DNA from: Stenotrophomonas sp046736075
GTDB lineage: Bacteria > Pseudomonadota > Gammaproteobacteria > Xanthomonadales > Xanthomonadaceae
DNA: 64,000 nucleotides
NCBI RefSeq assembly: GCF_046736075.1
Contig: NZ_CP177163.1
Span: forward strand, 2,356,001 to 2,420,000
Direction of reading: 5' to 3'
Within the stretch, counting starts at the first letter, position 1, and the number at the start of each line of letters is the position of its first letter. Below are positions 27,107-35,930 of this stretch, piece by piece. Both the position numbers and the translations under genes were made by a program. The notes under the pieces are model-generated. The model was given only the letters and a program-made list of their open reading frames with translations, ran no database searches and had not been told where the DNA came from.

Positions 27107-28097
27107 GGCGCGCAGGCTCCGTGTGGCGCGAGGGAATCCAGCGCAGGGCCAGCCCGGGCCACTGCGCAGCGGTGGACGCGGCGGGAATGCGCACGCCGAA
27201 GCCGTGGCCGCCGGACGGGAACAGATGCATCTCGGTGGAAACGCCGGCGCGCAGCAGCGCCTGGTAATAGACCAGGCTGTTGTGCACGGACACCACGGTG
27301 TCGTCCTGCGCATGCACCAGGAAGGTGGGTGGCGTATCCGCGCGCACCTGGTCCTGCATCGAGAACCGGGTGGCCAGTGCGGCGTCCGGATGCGGTCCGA
27401 GCAGCCGCTCGCGCGAGCCGGTGTGGGCGTGCGGGCCCATGTCGATCACCGGGTAGATCAACAGCGCGACGTCCGGCCGTGCACTGAGCGCATCGACGGC
27501 ATCGGCATGGGGATAGACCGGCGTATCGAAACCATTGCTCAGCCGCGCGGCCACATGGCCTCCGGCGGAGAAGCCCATCACGCCGATACGGGCCGGATCG
27601 AGCTGCCAGCGCGTTGCATCGGCGCGGATCACCCGCATCGCGCGCTGTGCATCGGCCAGCGCCGCCTGCCGATCGCTGCGTCCGGCCGGCAGCCGGTAAC
27701 GCAGTACGAACAGCGTGATCCCGCCCTGCTCGACAAATGCCGGCACCAGTGCGGTGCCCTCCTTGTCCAGCACGATCCGCTGGTAGCCGCCGCCGGGAAT
27801 GACCAGCAGGCCGGTGCCGTTGGGACGCGCCGGCCGGTACACCACCAGGTACGGCGCATCGACATCGTCGATGTAGCGGTCCGGCAACGCCGGATCGGTG
27901 CTGCGCTCGACCACGTGGGGCACGCGCGGTGTACCGCGTTCGCCGGGGACCTGGCCGGCCGGCCACAGCGCGATGCGGTCCGCGCTGCCCGGCGCCGGTT
28001 CGGTATCGGCACCGGCACCGGCGGCATGGAGGGGAAGGCTCAACCCGGCGATCAGCAACCAGCCGGCCAGCAACGGCATCACTACGGCGCGCGGCAT
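27099..28097 (-). CDS. secreted alpha/beta-hydrolase, probable pectin or xylan acetylesterase
   Basis: 332 residues from the ATG at 28097 (AAGGA 9 bases upstream), with a signal peptide (MPLLAGWLLIAGLSLPLHAAG). The BD-FAE/esterase family pattern is visible: VIPGGGYQRI (oxyanion), GVMGFSAGGHVAARL (nucleophile Ser) and a late His in FPSGGHGFGV. First gene of the three-gene esterase operon, which starts from a region shared with the divergent hydratase/TRAP operon. An operator-like site lies about 77-95 bp upstream of the ATG. Confidence 0.87.
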   Translation of the reverse strand: MPRAVVMPLLAGWLLIAGLSLPLHAAGAGADTEPAPGSADRIALWPAGQVPGERGTPRVPHVVERSTDPALPDRYIDDVDAPYLVVYRPARPNGTGLLVIPGGGYQRIVLDKEGTALVPAFVEQGGITLFVLRYRLPAGRSDRQAALADAQRAMRVIRADATRWQLDPARIGVMGFSAGGHVAARLSNGFDTPVYPHADAVDALSARPDVALLIYPVIDMGPHAHTGSRERLLGPHPDAALATRFSMQDQVRADTPPTFLVHAQDDTVVSVHNSLVYYQALLRAGVSTEMHLFPSGGHGFGVRIPAASTAAQWPGLALRWIPSRHTEPARHD

Positions 28098-28173
28098 CCG
28101 CAAACGTCCTTCTGCAGGGATAGGGAACGGTCATGGTGCCTGCCGACGCGGTTCTGACGCGCTGCACATTGCC

Positions 28174-28192
28174 AATGACACCGGTTTACCAT
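28174..28192 (+). promoter_or_regulatory. operator-like site 6, between the divergent pectin operons
   Basis: AATGACACCGGTTTACCAT sits alone in the 152-bp gap between the esterase operon and the hydratase/TRAP operon. One site could repress both operons. The -10 elements are not clear on either strand. Confidence 0.65.
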
Positions 28193-28249
28193 ATACAGCA
28201 CATCCAAGCGCTGTCGATTGGCAGTGCAACAAATCATCGGGAGACCCGC

Positions 28250-29071
28250 TTGAGCAACGACCAGGGCAAACAGGACCTGCCAGACCAGGGGTTGGGCGAG
28301 ATCGCCCGCGCGTTCGTCAGTGCCCGCCAGCAAGGGCAGGCGTTGGCCGATTTTCCGGGGAATATCCCCGATGATCTGCTCACGGCCTACCGTGTGCAGG
28401 ACCAGGCCATCGACCTCTGGGATGACCGCGTGGTGGGGTGGAAAGTGGGTTACATCGCCGCCGAGCGCCGCGATGCGTCCGGCGACGACCGGCTGCTGGG
28501 CCCGATTTTCTCGCGTCGGCTCTGGAATGCTACCGGTGGAACAGTGGACATTCCGGTGTTCGTCGGCGGCTTTGGCGCGGTCGAAGCGGAGTTCGTGATC
28601 CAGCTCCAGCAGGATGCCCCGACCGACAAGCTGCACTGGACGCCCGAAGAAGCCGAGGCGTTGCCCGCCCGGCTGTTCATCGGTGTGGAAGTGGCCAGCA
28701 GCCCGCTCGCCACCATCAACAAGCTCGGCCCGCGTGTGGTGGTGTCCGACTTCGGCAACAACAACGGCCTGGTGCTGGGTGCGGAGATCCCGGACTGGAC
28801 CGCGCTGGACGACGCCGACCTGCGTGCGGAAACCCGCATCGAGGGCGAGGTGGTCGGCACCGGCGGTGCGACCCTGCTGCCCGGTGGCCTGCGCACCGCC
28901 TACGCGTTCGCGCTGGCGCGCTCGGCGCAGCGCGGCCGCCCGCTCAAGGCCGGCGACCTGATCGCCAGCGGCAACGCCACCGGCATCCATGACATTGCCG
29001 TGGGCCAACAGGCATTGATCCGTTTCGCCGGCTACGGCGACATTACCTGCAAGGCCATCGCCGCCGGGTAA
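28250..29071 (+). CDS. 2-keto-4-pentenoate hydratase family (MhpD-like) enzyme
   Basis: 273 residues if it starts at the TTG at 28250, which has CGGGAG 7 bases ahead; an ATG far upstream would run through the operator-like site and is unlikely. Family features: WKVGYIA, EAEFVIQL (metal-binding Glu pair) and GVEVASSPL. MhpD-like enzymes hydrate or decarboxylate 2-keto-enoates with a divalent metal. It opens the operon with the TRAP transporter, so it likely acts on a pectin-derived keto acid, but it is not part of the standard KduI-KduD-KdgK-Eda route. Confidence 0.8.
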   Translation: MSNDQGKQDLPDQGLGEIARAFVSARQQGQALADFPGNIPDDLLTAYRVQDQAIDLWDDRVVGWKVGYIAAERRDASGDDRLLGPIFSRRLWNATGGTVDIPVFVGGFGAVEAEFVIQLQQDAPTDKLHWTPEEAEALPARLFIGVEVASSPLATINKLGPRVVVSDFGNNNGLVLGAEIPDWTALDDADLRAETRIEGEVVGTGGATLLPGGLRTAYAFALARSAQRGRPLKAGDLIASGNATGIHDIAVGQQALIRFAGYGDITCKAIAAG

Positions 29072-29108
29072 CCGCGCGGACATGGCGAGCACGCTTGGGA
29101 GGGCGCAG

Positions 29109-30113
29109 ATGTTCACTCGCAGAAGTTTCATGGCCACCGGTCTGGGCGCGCTTGCCGTGCCCGCGCTGACGGCCTGCTCACGGTCGTCCAATGCCGCACC
29201 GGCCGGTGCGCAGCTGTTGACCGCCACCGACGTCCACGTAGCCGACTACCCGACCGTGACCGCGGTGAAGTGGATCGGCAGGACGCTCGAGGAAAAGACC
29301 GGCGGCCGGCTGCGCCTGCGCCAGTACCACTCCGGCCAGCTCGGCCGCGAATCCGAAGCGATCGACATGGCCCGTTTCGGTGCCATCGACATCACCCGCG
29401 TGTATTCCGGCGCGCTCAACAACGCCTTCCCGCTCACCCAGGGGCTGTGCCTGCCGTATGTGTTCGAGTCGGTGGCGCACATGCGCCGCGCGCTCGACGG
29501 CGGCGTGGCCGACACGGTGCTGCAGGGCTTCGAGCACCGCGATCTGGTCGGCCTGGCGATCTACGATTCCGGCGCGCGCTGCTTCTACAACACCAAGCAT
29601 CCGATCGTGGAGCCGAAGGATCTGCACGGCCTCAAGCTGCGCGTGGCGTCCTCGGACATCTTCATCCAGCTGATGCGCCTGCTCGGTGCCAACCCGACGC
29701 CGATGTCGCTGGGCGACACCTTCTCGGGCATGGAAACGCACATGATCGACGGTGCGGAAAACAACATGCGCAGCTTCCACTCCAGCCGCCATTTCGAGGC
29801 CGCGCACTACTGGTCGCAGAGCGACCACTCGTATGCGCCGGACGTGCTGCTGATGTCGCGGCAGAGCTTCGATGCGCTGAGCCCGGCCGACCGTACCCTG
29901 GTGATCGAGACCGCGCGCGAGTCGGTGCAGGTGATGCGCGAACAGTGGGACGCGTCGGAAAACACCGCCCGCCAGGCCGTTGCCGATTTCGGCATCCGCT
30001 TCAACGAGGTCGACATGCCGGCCTTCCGCAAGGCCGCCGACCCGTTGCTGCAGCAGTACCTGCAGCAGCCGGAGCTGGCTGCCCTCACCCGTCGCATCCG
30101 CGACTTCGCCTGA
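29109..30113 (+). CDS. TRAP transporter substrate-binding protein, DctP family
   Basis: 334 residues from the ATG at 29109, chosen because TTGGGAGGG lies 6 bases ahead. The N-terminus combines a twin-arginine word (TRRSF, residues 3-7) and a lipobox (LTAC, Cys 23), so it is probably a membrane-tethered binding lipoprotein. The DctP fold is shown by GRESEAIDMARFGAIDI and GLKLRVASSDIFIQLMRLLGANPTPMSLGDTFSGMETHMIDGAE, with the conserved Arg that holds the substrate carboxylate. It should bind galacturonate or unsaturated uronates in the periplasm. Confidence 0.93.
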   Translation: MFTRRSFMATGLGALAVPALTACSRSSNAAPAGAQLLTATDVHVADYPTVTAVKWIGRTLEEKTGGRLRLRQYHSGQLGRESEAIDMARFGAIDITRVYSGALNNAFPLTQGLCLPYVFESVAHMRRALDGGVADTVLQGFEHRDLVGLAIYDSGARCFYNTKHPIVEPKDLHGLKLRVASSDIFIQLMRLLGANPTPMSLGDTFSGMETHMIDGAENNMRSFHSSRHFEAAHYWSQSDHSYAPDVLLMSRQSFDALSPADRTLVIETARESVQVMREQWDASENTARQAVADFGIRFNEVDMPAFRKAADPLLQQYLQQPELAALTRRIRDFA

Positions 30114-30125
30114 GGCCCTGCCGCG

Positions 30126-30659
30126 ATGTCCGACCCGATTTCCGAAACCCCGGCCGACCTGCGTTCGGCGCCGCAGCGCGCGCTGGACCGTATCGCCGAC
30201 GTGGCCATCTACATTGCCGTTGCCGCTCTGCTCGGGCTGGTGGTGGTGCAGGGCTGGCAGGTGTTCGCCCGCTACGTCATCAACGATTCGCCAAGCTGGA
30301 CCGAGCCGGTGACCCTGCTGCTGCTGGCCACGGCCATGAGCCTGGGCGCGGCCACAGGCGTGCACACGCGCCGTCACTTCGGCTTCTTCCTGCTCGCCGC
30401 GCACATGGGCCCTGGCCTGCGGCGTGCGGTGGACATGTTCGCCGCGCTGGTGGTGGTGGTGCTGGGCGCGGTGATCGCCTGGTGGGCAGCCGTGCTGCTG
30501 CTTGACGGGCTGGACATCAAGACCGCCGGCGCCAACCTGCCACAGAGCATCAACTACCTGCCGCTGTCGATCGGCGGCGCGCTGATGGCGGTGTTCGCGC
30601 TCAACCAGATGGTGCAGGCCGCGCAACCGCCGGTTGCCGACGCAGAAGGAGACCGCTGA
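30126..30659 (+). CDS. TRAP transporter small membrane subunit, DctQ family
   Basis: 177 residues with four membrane helices (VAIYIAVAALLGLVVVQGWQVFARY; VTLLLLATAMSLGAA; MFAALVVVVLGAVIAWWAAVLLL; LPLSIGGALMAVFAL). The WQVFARYVINDSPSWTEPVTLLLL segment is the usual DctQ pattern. It partners DctM, 3 bp downstream, and DctP, 12 bp upstream. Confidence 0.93.
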   Translation: MSDPISETPADLRSAPQRALDRIADVAIYIAVAALLGLVVVQGWQVFARYVINDSPSWTEPVTLLLLATAMSLGAATGVHTRRHFGFFLLAAHMGPGLRRAVDMFAALVVVVLGAVIAWWAAVLLLDGLDIKTAGANLPQSINYLPLSIGGALMAVFALNQMVQAAQPPVADAEGDR

Positions 30660-30662
30660 GTC

Positions 30663-31946
30663 ATGGGTATTACGATTCTTTTCACCGTCTTCGCGGTGCT
30701 GCTGCTGCTCGGTGTGCCGGTGGCCTATGCGCTGGCCGCGGCCGCGCTGGCAACGCTGTGGTACCTGGACCTGCCCACGCTGGTGCTGGTCCAGCAGATT
30801 TCCGCCGGCACCGGGTCGGCCTCGCTGATCGCCATTCCACTGTTCATCTTCGCCGGTGAAATCATGATGCGCGGCGGCATCTCCGAGCGCCTGATCTCGC
30901 TGGCCTCCTCGCTGGTGGGGCGCCTGCGCGGTGGCTTGGGCCAGGTGTCGATCCTGTCCTCGCTGTTCTTCGGCGGTGTGTCCGGCTCGGCCATCGCCGA
31001 TGTCTCGGCGGTGGGCGGCACGATGATTCCGCAGATGGTCAAACGCGGTTACGACCGCGATTTCGCCGTCAACGTGAGCATCACCGCTGCGCTGGTGGCA
31101 CTGCTGGTGCCGCCGTCGCACAACCTCATCCTGTTCTCGGCCGCGGCCGGTGGCGGGCTGTCGATCGCCGATCTGTTCGCCGCCGGCATCGCCCCGGCGC
31201 TGCTGATGACCCTGGCTCTGATGGTCACCGGCTACGTGGTCGCACGGCGTCGCGGCTACGGTGTGGAAGTGTTCCCCGGCTGGCGTGCAGTGGCCCTGCG
31301 GCTGTTCTCCGCCCTGCCCGGCCTGGGCCTGGTCGCGCTGATCTTCGTCGGCATCCGCGCCGGCATCTTCACTGCGGTGGAGAGCGCGGCAATCGCCGTG
31401 GTCTACGCGCTGCTGGTCACCACGGTGCTGTACCGCCAGCTCAACTGGCGCGAGTTCCTGGGCACGGTCACCCATGCCGCCCGCAGCACCGGCGTGATCC
31501 TGTTCGTGATCGCCACCGCGGCGGTGTTCGGCTGGCTGCTGGCCTACCTGGAAGTGCCGGCGGCAGCGGTGGACTTCCTGCAGTCCTTCGCGCACAGCAA
31601 GTTCATGGTGCTGCTGATGATCGTGGTGATGCTGCTGCTGCTGGGCACCTTCATGGATCTGGCACCGATGATCCTGATCTGCACGCCGATCTTCCTGCCG
31701 GTGGCCAAGGCCTACGGCATCGATCCGATCCACTTCGGCCTGGTGCTGGTGCTGACCGGCGGGCTGGGGCTGGTGACGCCGCCGGTGGGGTCGGTGCTGT
31801 TCATCGGCACCTCGATCGGCAAGATCACCGTCGGCGAGAGCATGCGCTCGATCTGGCCGTTCTGGTTCGCCGCGCTGGGCGTGCTGCTGATCGTCACCTT
31901 CTTCCCGGAGCTGTCGCTGTGGCTGCCCGCCCTGCTGCGCGCCTGA
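30663..31946 (+). CDS. TRAP transporter large permease, DctM family
   Basis: 427 residues, about 12-13 membrane helices. Family marks include IPLFIFAGEIMMRGGISERLI, FFGGVSGSAIADVSAVGGTMIPQMVKRGYDRDFAVNVSI and VPPSHNLILFSAAAGG. It uses the sodium or proton gradient to carry the uronate delivered by the DctP protein into the cytoplasm. It is followed after 2 bp by the pectate lyase gene, so transport and depolymerisation share one transcript. Confidence 0.95.
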   Translation: MGITILFTVFAVLLLLGVPVAYALAAAALATLWYLDLPTLVLVQQISAGTGSASLIAIPLFIFAGEIMMRGGISERLISLASSLVGRLRGGLGQVSILSSLFFGGVSGSAIADVSAVGGTMIPQMVKRGYDRDFAVNVSITAALVALLVPPSHNLILFSAAAGGGLSIADLFAAGIAPALLMTLALMVTGYVVARRRGYGVEVFPGWRAVALRLFSALPGLGLVALIFVGIRAGIFTAVESAAIAVVYALLVTTVLYRQLNWREFLGTVTHAARSTGVILFVIATAAVFGWLLAYLEVPAAAVDFLQSFAHSKFMVLLMIVVMLLLLGTFMDLAPMILICTPIFLPVAKAYGIDPIHFGLVLVLTGGLGLVTPPVGSVLFIGTSIGKITVGESMRSIWPFWFAALGVLLIVTFFPELSLWLPALLRA

Positions 31947-31948
31947 CG

Positions 31949-33079
31949 ATGCATCGCGCCGCCGCCCTGCTGCTGATCGCCCTGCCCTGCGCCGCGCTTG
32001 CGGCCCCGGGGCAGGAGATTCCGCTGCGGGCGTTCCAGGACGCGATCAACCACTGGCAGAGCGGGCACGGCACGGACTACCCGCGCTACCGCCCCGACCA
32101 GTACCGGGAGATCGCCGACAACCTGGTGCTGTTGCAGCACCGTGGGGGCGGCTGGGCGGTCAACCAGGACCCGCAGCGGATCCTCGACGACCGTGCGCGT
32201 GCCGAGGTGGTGGCCGCGCAGGCCAGCGCCGGCGGCAGCTTCGACAACCGCAACATCCATACGCAGGTGGCCTACCTGGCGCAGGCCTTCGATCGCAGTG
32301 GCGATACGCGCTATCGCCAGGCCGCCGTCCGCGGGCTGGATTTCATCCTCGCCGAGCAGATACCGGCATGCGGCGGCTGGCCGCACTCGGTGCCGTCGCG
32401 CACCGCGTACCACGGCCATATCACCTTCGCCGACGATGTCACCAGCGGCGTGCTGACCACGCTGCGGCGGGTGCAGCAGGACCCGGTCTTCGCCTTCATC
32501 GACGCCGACCAGCGCGCCCGCGTCGATCGCGCCGTGCGCCAGGGCGATGCCTGCGTGCTGCGCCTGCAGGTGCGCCAGGGCGACGCGTTGACCATCTGGG
32601 CCGGGCAGTACGACCCGGCCACGCTGCAGCCAGCACAGGGACGCCGCTTCGAGCTGCCGGCGCTGGTCGTCGACGAAAGCGTGGGCGTGGTGCGCTACCT
32701 GATGTCCATTCCCGACCCGTCGCCGGAGGTGATCGCGGCGGTGGACGGGGCGATGGCGTGGTTCCAGGCGCACGCGCTGCAGGGCGTGCGCCTGGAGACC
32801 TTCGACGCCGCGCCAGAGCAGTTCCAGAATCACCGCAGCACGATCGACCGCCGCCTGGTGGACGATCCCGGCGCACCGCCGCTCTGGGGCCGCTTCCACG
32901 ACCTGCGCGACAGCACCGTGGTGCTGGCCAACCGCGAGGGCGAGCGCGTGGCGCGCTTCGACCAGGTGCCGCGCGAGCGACGCACCGGCTACCACTGGTA
33001 CGGCACCTGGCCACAGGCGCTGATCACCACCGATTACCCGCGCTGGCAGCAGCGCCTTGCCCGGACCGGCGCGCGCTGA
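31949..33079 (+). CDS. secreted pectate lyase, PL10 family
   Basis: 376 residues with a signal peptide (LLLIALPCAALA). PL10 character comes from the (alpha/alpha) fold words FDNRNIHTQVAYLAQAF, ACGGWPHSVPSR, HITFADDVTSGVLTTLRRV and, near the end, RRTGYHWYGTWPQALI, which is highly typical of the family. It cleaves polygalacturonate by beta-elimination with calcium, giving 4,5-unsaturated oligomers that feed the Kdu route. It is the only recognised pectate lyase in the window. Confidence 0.9.
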   Translation: MHRAAALLLIALPCAALAAPGQEIPLRAFQDAINHWQSGHGTDYPRYRPDQYREIADNLVLLQHRGGGWAVNQDPQRILDDRARAEVVAAQASAGGSFDNRNIHTQVAYLAQAFDRSGDTRYRQAAVRGLDFILAEQIPACGGWPHSVPSRTAYHGHITFADDVTSGVLTTLRRVQQDPVFAFIDADQRARVDRAVRQGDACVLRLQVRQGDALTIWAGQYDPATLQPAQGRRFELPALVVDESVGVVRYLMSIPDPSPEVIAAVDGAMAWFQAHALQGVRLETFDAAPEQFQNHRSTIDRRLVDDPGAPPLWGRFHDLRDSTVVLANREGERVARFDQVPRERRTGYHWYGTWPQALITTDYPRWQQRLARTGAR

Positions 33080-33118
33080 GCGCGGCCGTCCCACGATCCA
33101 CCCTTCGGGAGAGAACGG

Positions 33119-34699
33119 ATGCATCTGAGGAAGACCCTGGCGATTGTCGCCACCGCCTGCCTGCTGCTGGCCGGCGCCGGCCATGCCGCCGAGCCGTCCA
33201 CCGCCTGGACGCGCGGCATCGAGAACCAGCGCCAGGCCGACCTGGGCAACGGCACCTTCCTCAACCCGGTGTTCGCCGGCGACCGCCCCGACCCGTCGGT
33301 CCTCAAGGATGGCGAGGACTACTACCTGACCCTGTCCTCCTTCGACGCCTATCCCGGGTTGCCGATCTGGCACTCGCGCGACCTGGTCAACTGGCAGCCG
33401 CTGGGCCACGCCATCACAAAGAACGTGGGCGCGATCTGGGCGCCGGACATCGTCAAGCACGGCAGCCGCTACTACATCTATTTCCCCGCCCGCACCGGCG
33501 AGCACCGCAGCAACTTCGTGGTCTGGGCCGACAGCATCAAGGGCCCGTGGAGCGAGCCGATCGACATCGGCCTGGGCGGCTATATCGATCCGGGCCACGC
33601 GGTGGGTGAAGACGGCAAGCGCTACCTGTTCCTGAGCGGCGGCGACTACGTGCAGCTGGCCGACGACGGCCTCAGCGTGGCCGGTACGCCCAAGCACGTC
33701 TACGACGGCTGGAAGTACCCGGAAAGCTGGGATGTGGAGGCGTACGCGCAGGAAGGGCCGAAGATCAATTTCCGCGATGGCTGGTACTACATGACCACCG
33801 CCGTGGGCGGCACCGCCGGCCCGCCGACCGGCCACATGGTGATCACCGCGCGCTCGCGCTCGATCCACGGCCCGTGGGTGAACGCGCCGAACAACCCGAT
33901 CATGCGCACCCGCTCGGCCGCCGAGCCGTGGTGGTCGCGTGGCCATGCCACCGTGATCGAGGGCACCGACGGGCGCTGGTGGATGATGTACCACGGCTAC
34001 GAGAACGGGTACTGGACGCTGGGCCGCCAGGCGCTGCTGGAGCCGATCGAGTGGACCGCCGACGGCTGGTTCGTGGCCAAGGGCGGCGACCTCGGCCAGC
34101 CGCTGGCCAAGCCCTCCGGAACCTCGGTGGGCGCGCATGGCATGGCGCTGTCGGACACCTTCGCCGGCCCGGCGCTGGGCGCGCAGTGGTCCTTCTTCAA
34201 CCCGGCGCAGGACGAATACCGCCGCCTGGACTTCAGTGGCGAGGGCCTGCTGCTGCAGGGCAAGGGCCAAACCCCGCGCGACAGCTCGCCGCTGACCGCC
34301 ATTGCCGGCGACAAGGCCTACCAGTTCGAGGTGGAGATGGAGATCGCCCCCGGCGCGGTCGGCGGCGCCCTGCTCTTCTACAGCGACCGCCTGTACGTGG
34401 GCGTGGGCAGCAACGGCGAGAAGTTCATCATGCACCGCTACGGCGAGGAGCGCCCCACCCGCCTGGCCCCCAGCGCCACCGGCGGCCGGCTGTGGCTGCG
34501 GGTGACCAACAACCGCCATATCGTCACCATCCACTCCAGCACCGACGGCAAAACCTGGCAGAAGTACCCGGTTCAGATGGAAGTCTCCGGCTACCATCAC
34601 AATGTGGCCGGGAAGTTCCTGGCCCTGAAACCGGCGCTGTACGCCGCCGGCGACGGCAAGGTCCGCTTCCGCAACTTCCGCTACCGCGCCCTCGATTGA
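33119..34699 (+). CDS. secreted glycoside hydrolase family 43 enzyme
   Basis: 526 residues with a signal peptide ending near GHAA. The five-bladed propeller domain of GH43 is visible from about residue 45: NPVFAGDRPDPSVLKDG (base Asp 58), ISSFDAYPGL-type blade, and EGPKINFRDGWYYM with the acid Glu. The last ~200 residues form a beta-sandwich (FAGPALGAQWSFFNP onward) like the C-terminal domain of xylosidase/arabinofuranosidase members. It probably trims arabinose or xylose side chains of pectin. GGGAGAG precedes the ATG; it lies 39 bp after the lyase gene. Confidence 0.92.
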   Translation: MHLRKTLAIVATACLLLAGAGHAAEPSTAWTRGIENQRQADLGNGTFLNPVFAGDRPDPSVLKDGEDYYLTLSSFDAYPGLPIWHSRDLVNWQPLGHAITKNVGAIWAPDIVKHGSRYYIYFPARTGEHRSNFVVWADSIKGPWSEPIDIGLGGYIDPGHAVGEDGKRYLFLSGGDYVQLADDGLSVAGTPKHVYDGWKYPESWDVEAYAQEGPKINFRDGWYYMTTAVGGTAGPPTGHMVITARSRSIHGPWVNAPNNPIMRTRSAAEPWWSRGHATVIEGTDGRWWMMYHGYENGYWTLGRQALLEPIEWTADGWFVAKGGDLGQPLAKPSGTSVGAHGMALSDTFAGPALGAQWSFFNPAQDEYRRLDFSGEGLLLQGKGQTPRDSSPLTAIAGDKAYQFEVEMEIAPGAVGGALLFYSDRLYVGVGSNGEKFIMHRYGEERPTRLAPSATGGRLWLRVTNNRHIVTIHSSTDGKTWQKYPVQMEVSGYHHNVAGKFLALKPALYAAGDGKVRFRNFRYRALD

Positions 34700-34742
34700 G
34701 AGGGCCGCTAGAATCCCCTGACTCATCCCGGTTCGAAACGAC

Positions 34743-35801
34743 ATGTCATTGCGCAGCAAAACCGATCCGTCCCCGCACGGATTGACCAAGGGCAAGGCCG
34801 CCACGATCAACGACATCGCGCGTCTGTCCGGGGTATCCAAGAAGACCGTCTCGCGCATCATCAACAACTCCCCGCTGGTGCGTAAGGACACGCGCGAGAA
34901 GGTCGAGGCGCTGATGCGCGAAGTCGGCTACGCGCCCGATCCCCTGGCCCGTGGGCTGGCGTTCCGCCGTTCGTTCCTGATCGGCATGGTGTACGACAAC
35001 CCCACCGCCCAGTACATCGTGGACATGCAGTACGGCGCGCTCGACGCGCTGCGCGGCTCCAGCTTCGAGCTGGTGGTGCACCCGTGCGACTCGCGCAGCC
35101 CCGGCTACATCGAGGGTGTGCGCCGCTTCGTGCAGCAGCAGAAGCTGCACGGCGTGATCCTGGTGCCGCGTGCGTCGGAAGACCAGGCGCTGGTGGACAT
35201 GCTCGACGAGATCGGCTGCCGCTTCACGCGCATCGCCTCGCTGCCGCTGGATGACACCTCGCAGATGGTGGTCACCCACGACCGCGACGGTGCGGCCGAA
35301 GCGGCCGATTACCTGCTGTCGCTGGGCCATCGCGACATCGCGCTGGTGACCGGCCCGAGCGCCTACCGTTCGGCGCACGAGCGCACCGCCGGTTTCATCG
35401 ATGCCCTCGCCCAGCGCGGCATCGAACTGCCGCCGGCGCGCATCGTGGAGGCCGGTTATACCTTCGAATCCGGTGTGGCCGCCGCCGAGAAGCTGCTGCT
35501 CGGCAAGCAGCGCCCGACCGCGATCTTCACCGGTAACGATGAAATGGCGGCCGGTGTGTACAAGGTCGCCCTGCGCGCGGGGATCAACATCCCCCGCCAG
35601 CTCTCGATCATCGGCTACGACGACAGCCCGCTGGCCTCGCGCCTGTGGCCGTCGCTGACCTCGGTGCGCCGCCACACCCGTGACACCGGGCGTACCGCGG
35701 CGGCGATGCTGATCCAGCCCGATGGCCAGGCCGCGCTGCAGATTGCCAGCGTGCGCCCGCACCTGATCGTCCGCGATTCCTGCCAACCGCCGGAGGATTG
35801 A
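34743..35801 (+). CDS. LacI family transcriptional repressor of the pectin locus
   Basis: 352 residues. The N-terminal helix-turn-helix and hinge are intact: TINDIARLSGVSKKTVSRIINNSPLVRKDTREKV, then the periplasmic-binding-protein-like effector domain (IGMVYDNPTAQYIVDMQYG, AIFTGNDEMAAGVYKVALRAG, SIIGYDDSPLASRLWPSLTSVR). It sits in the middle of the locus between GH43 and kduI. The recurrent operator-like sequence is the best candidate target; the effector could be KDG or a related uronate, as for KdgR-type regulators, but that is inference. A TAGAAT -10-like word is at 34710. Confidence 0.93.
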   Translation: MSLRSKTDPSPHGLTKGKAATINDIARLSGVSKKTVSRIINNSPLVRKDTREKVEALMREVGYAPDPLARGLAFRRSFLIGMVYDNPTAQYIVDMQYGALDALRGSSFELVVHPCDSRSPGYIEGVRRFVQQQKLHGVILVPRASEDQALVDMLDEIGCRFTRIASLPLDDTSQMVVTHDRDGAAEAADYLLSLGHRDIALVTGPSAYRSAHERTAGFIDALAQRGIELPPARIVEAGYTFESGVAAAEKLLLGKQRPTAIFTGNDEMAAGVYKVALRAGINIPRQLSIIGYDDSPLASRLWPSLTSVRRHTRDTGRTAAAMLIQPDGQAALQIASVRPHLIVRDSCQPPED

Positions 35802-35930
35802 TCCGCGCCGCGATGGCAACGACGCGTGGTCATGATCAACGCGTCGCCATGCGCCGGGGCAACCGGCTGCCGATCGCACGGCTTTTCCCACATGCATGGA
35901 GCGGCCCGCCCGCCCCACCTTGCACCGCAA

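Noticed and set aside
28133..28249. A longer start (ATG at 28133) for the hydratase gene
   Set aside because: The added 39 residues run through the operator-like site, have no family similarity, and the TTG at 28250 has a good ribosome site.
34720..34742. Possible autoregulatory site before the LacI gene (TGACTCATCCCGGTT)
   Set aside because: It has TGAC and CCGGTT but with three extra bases between them, so it does not fit the other seven sites.
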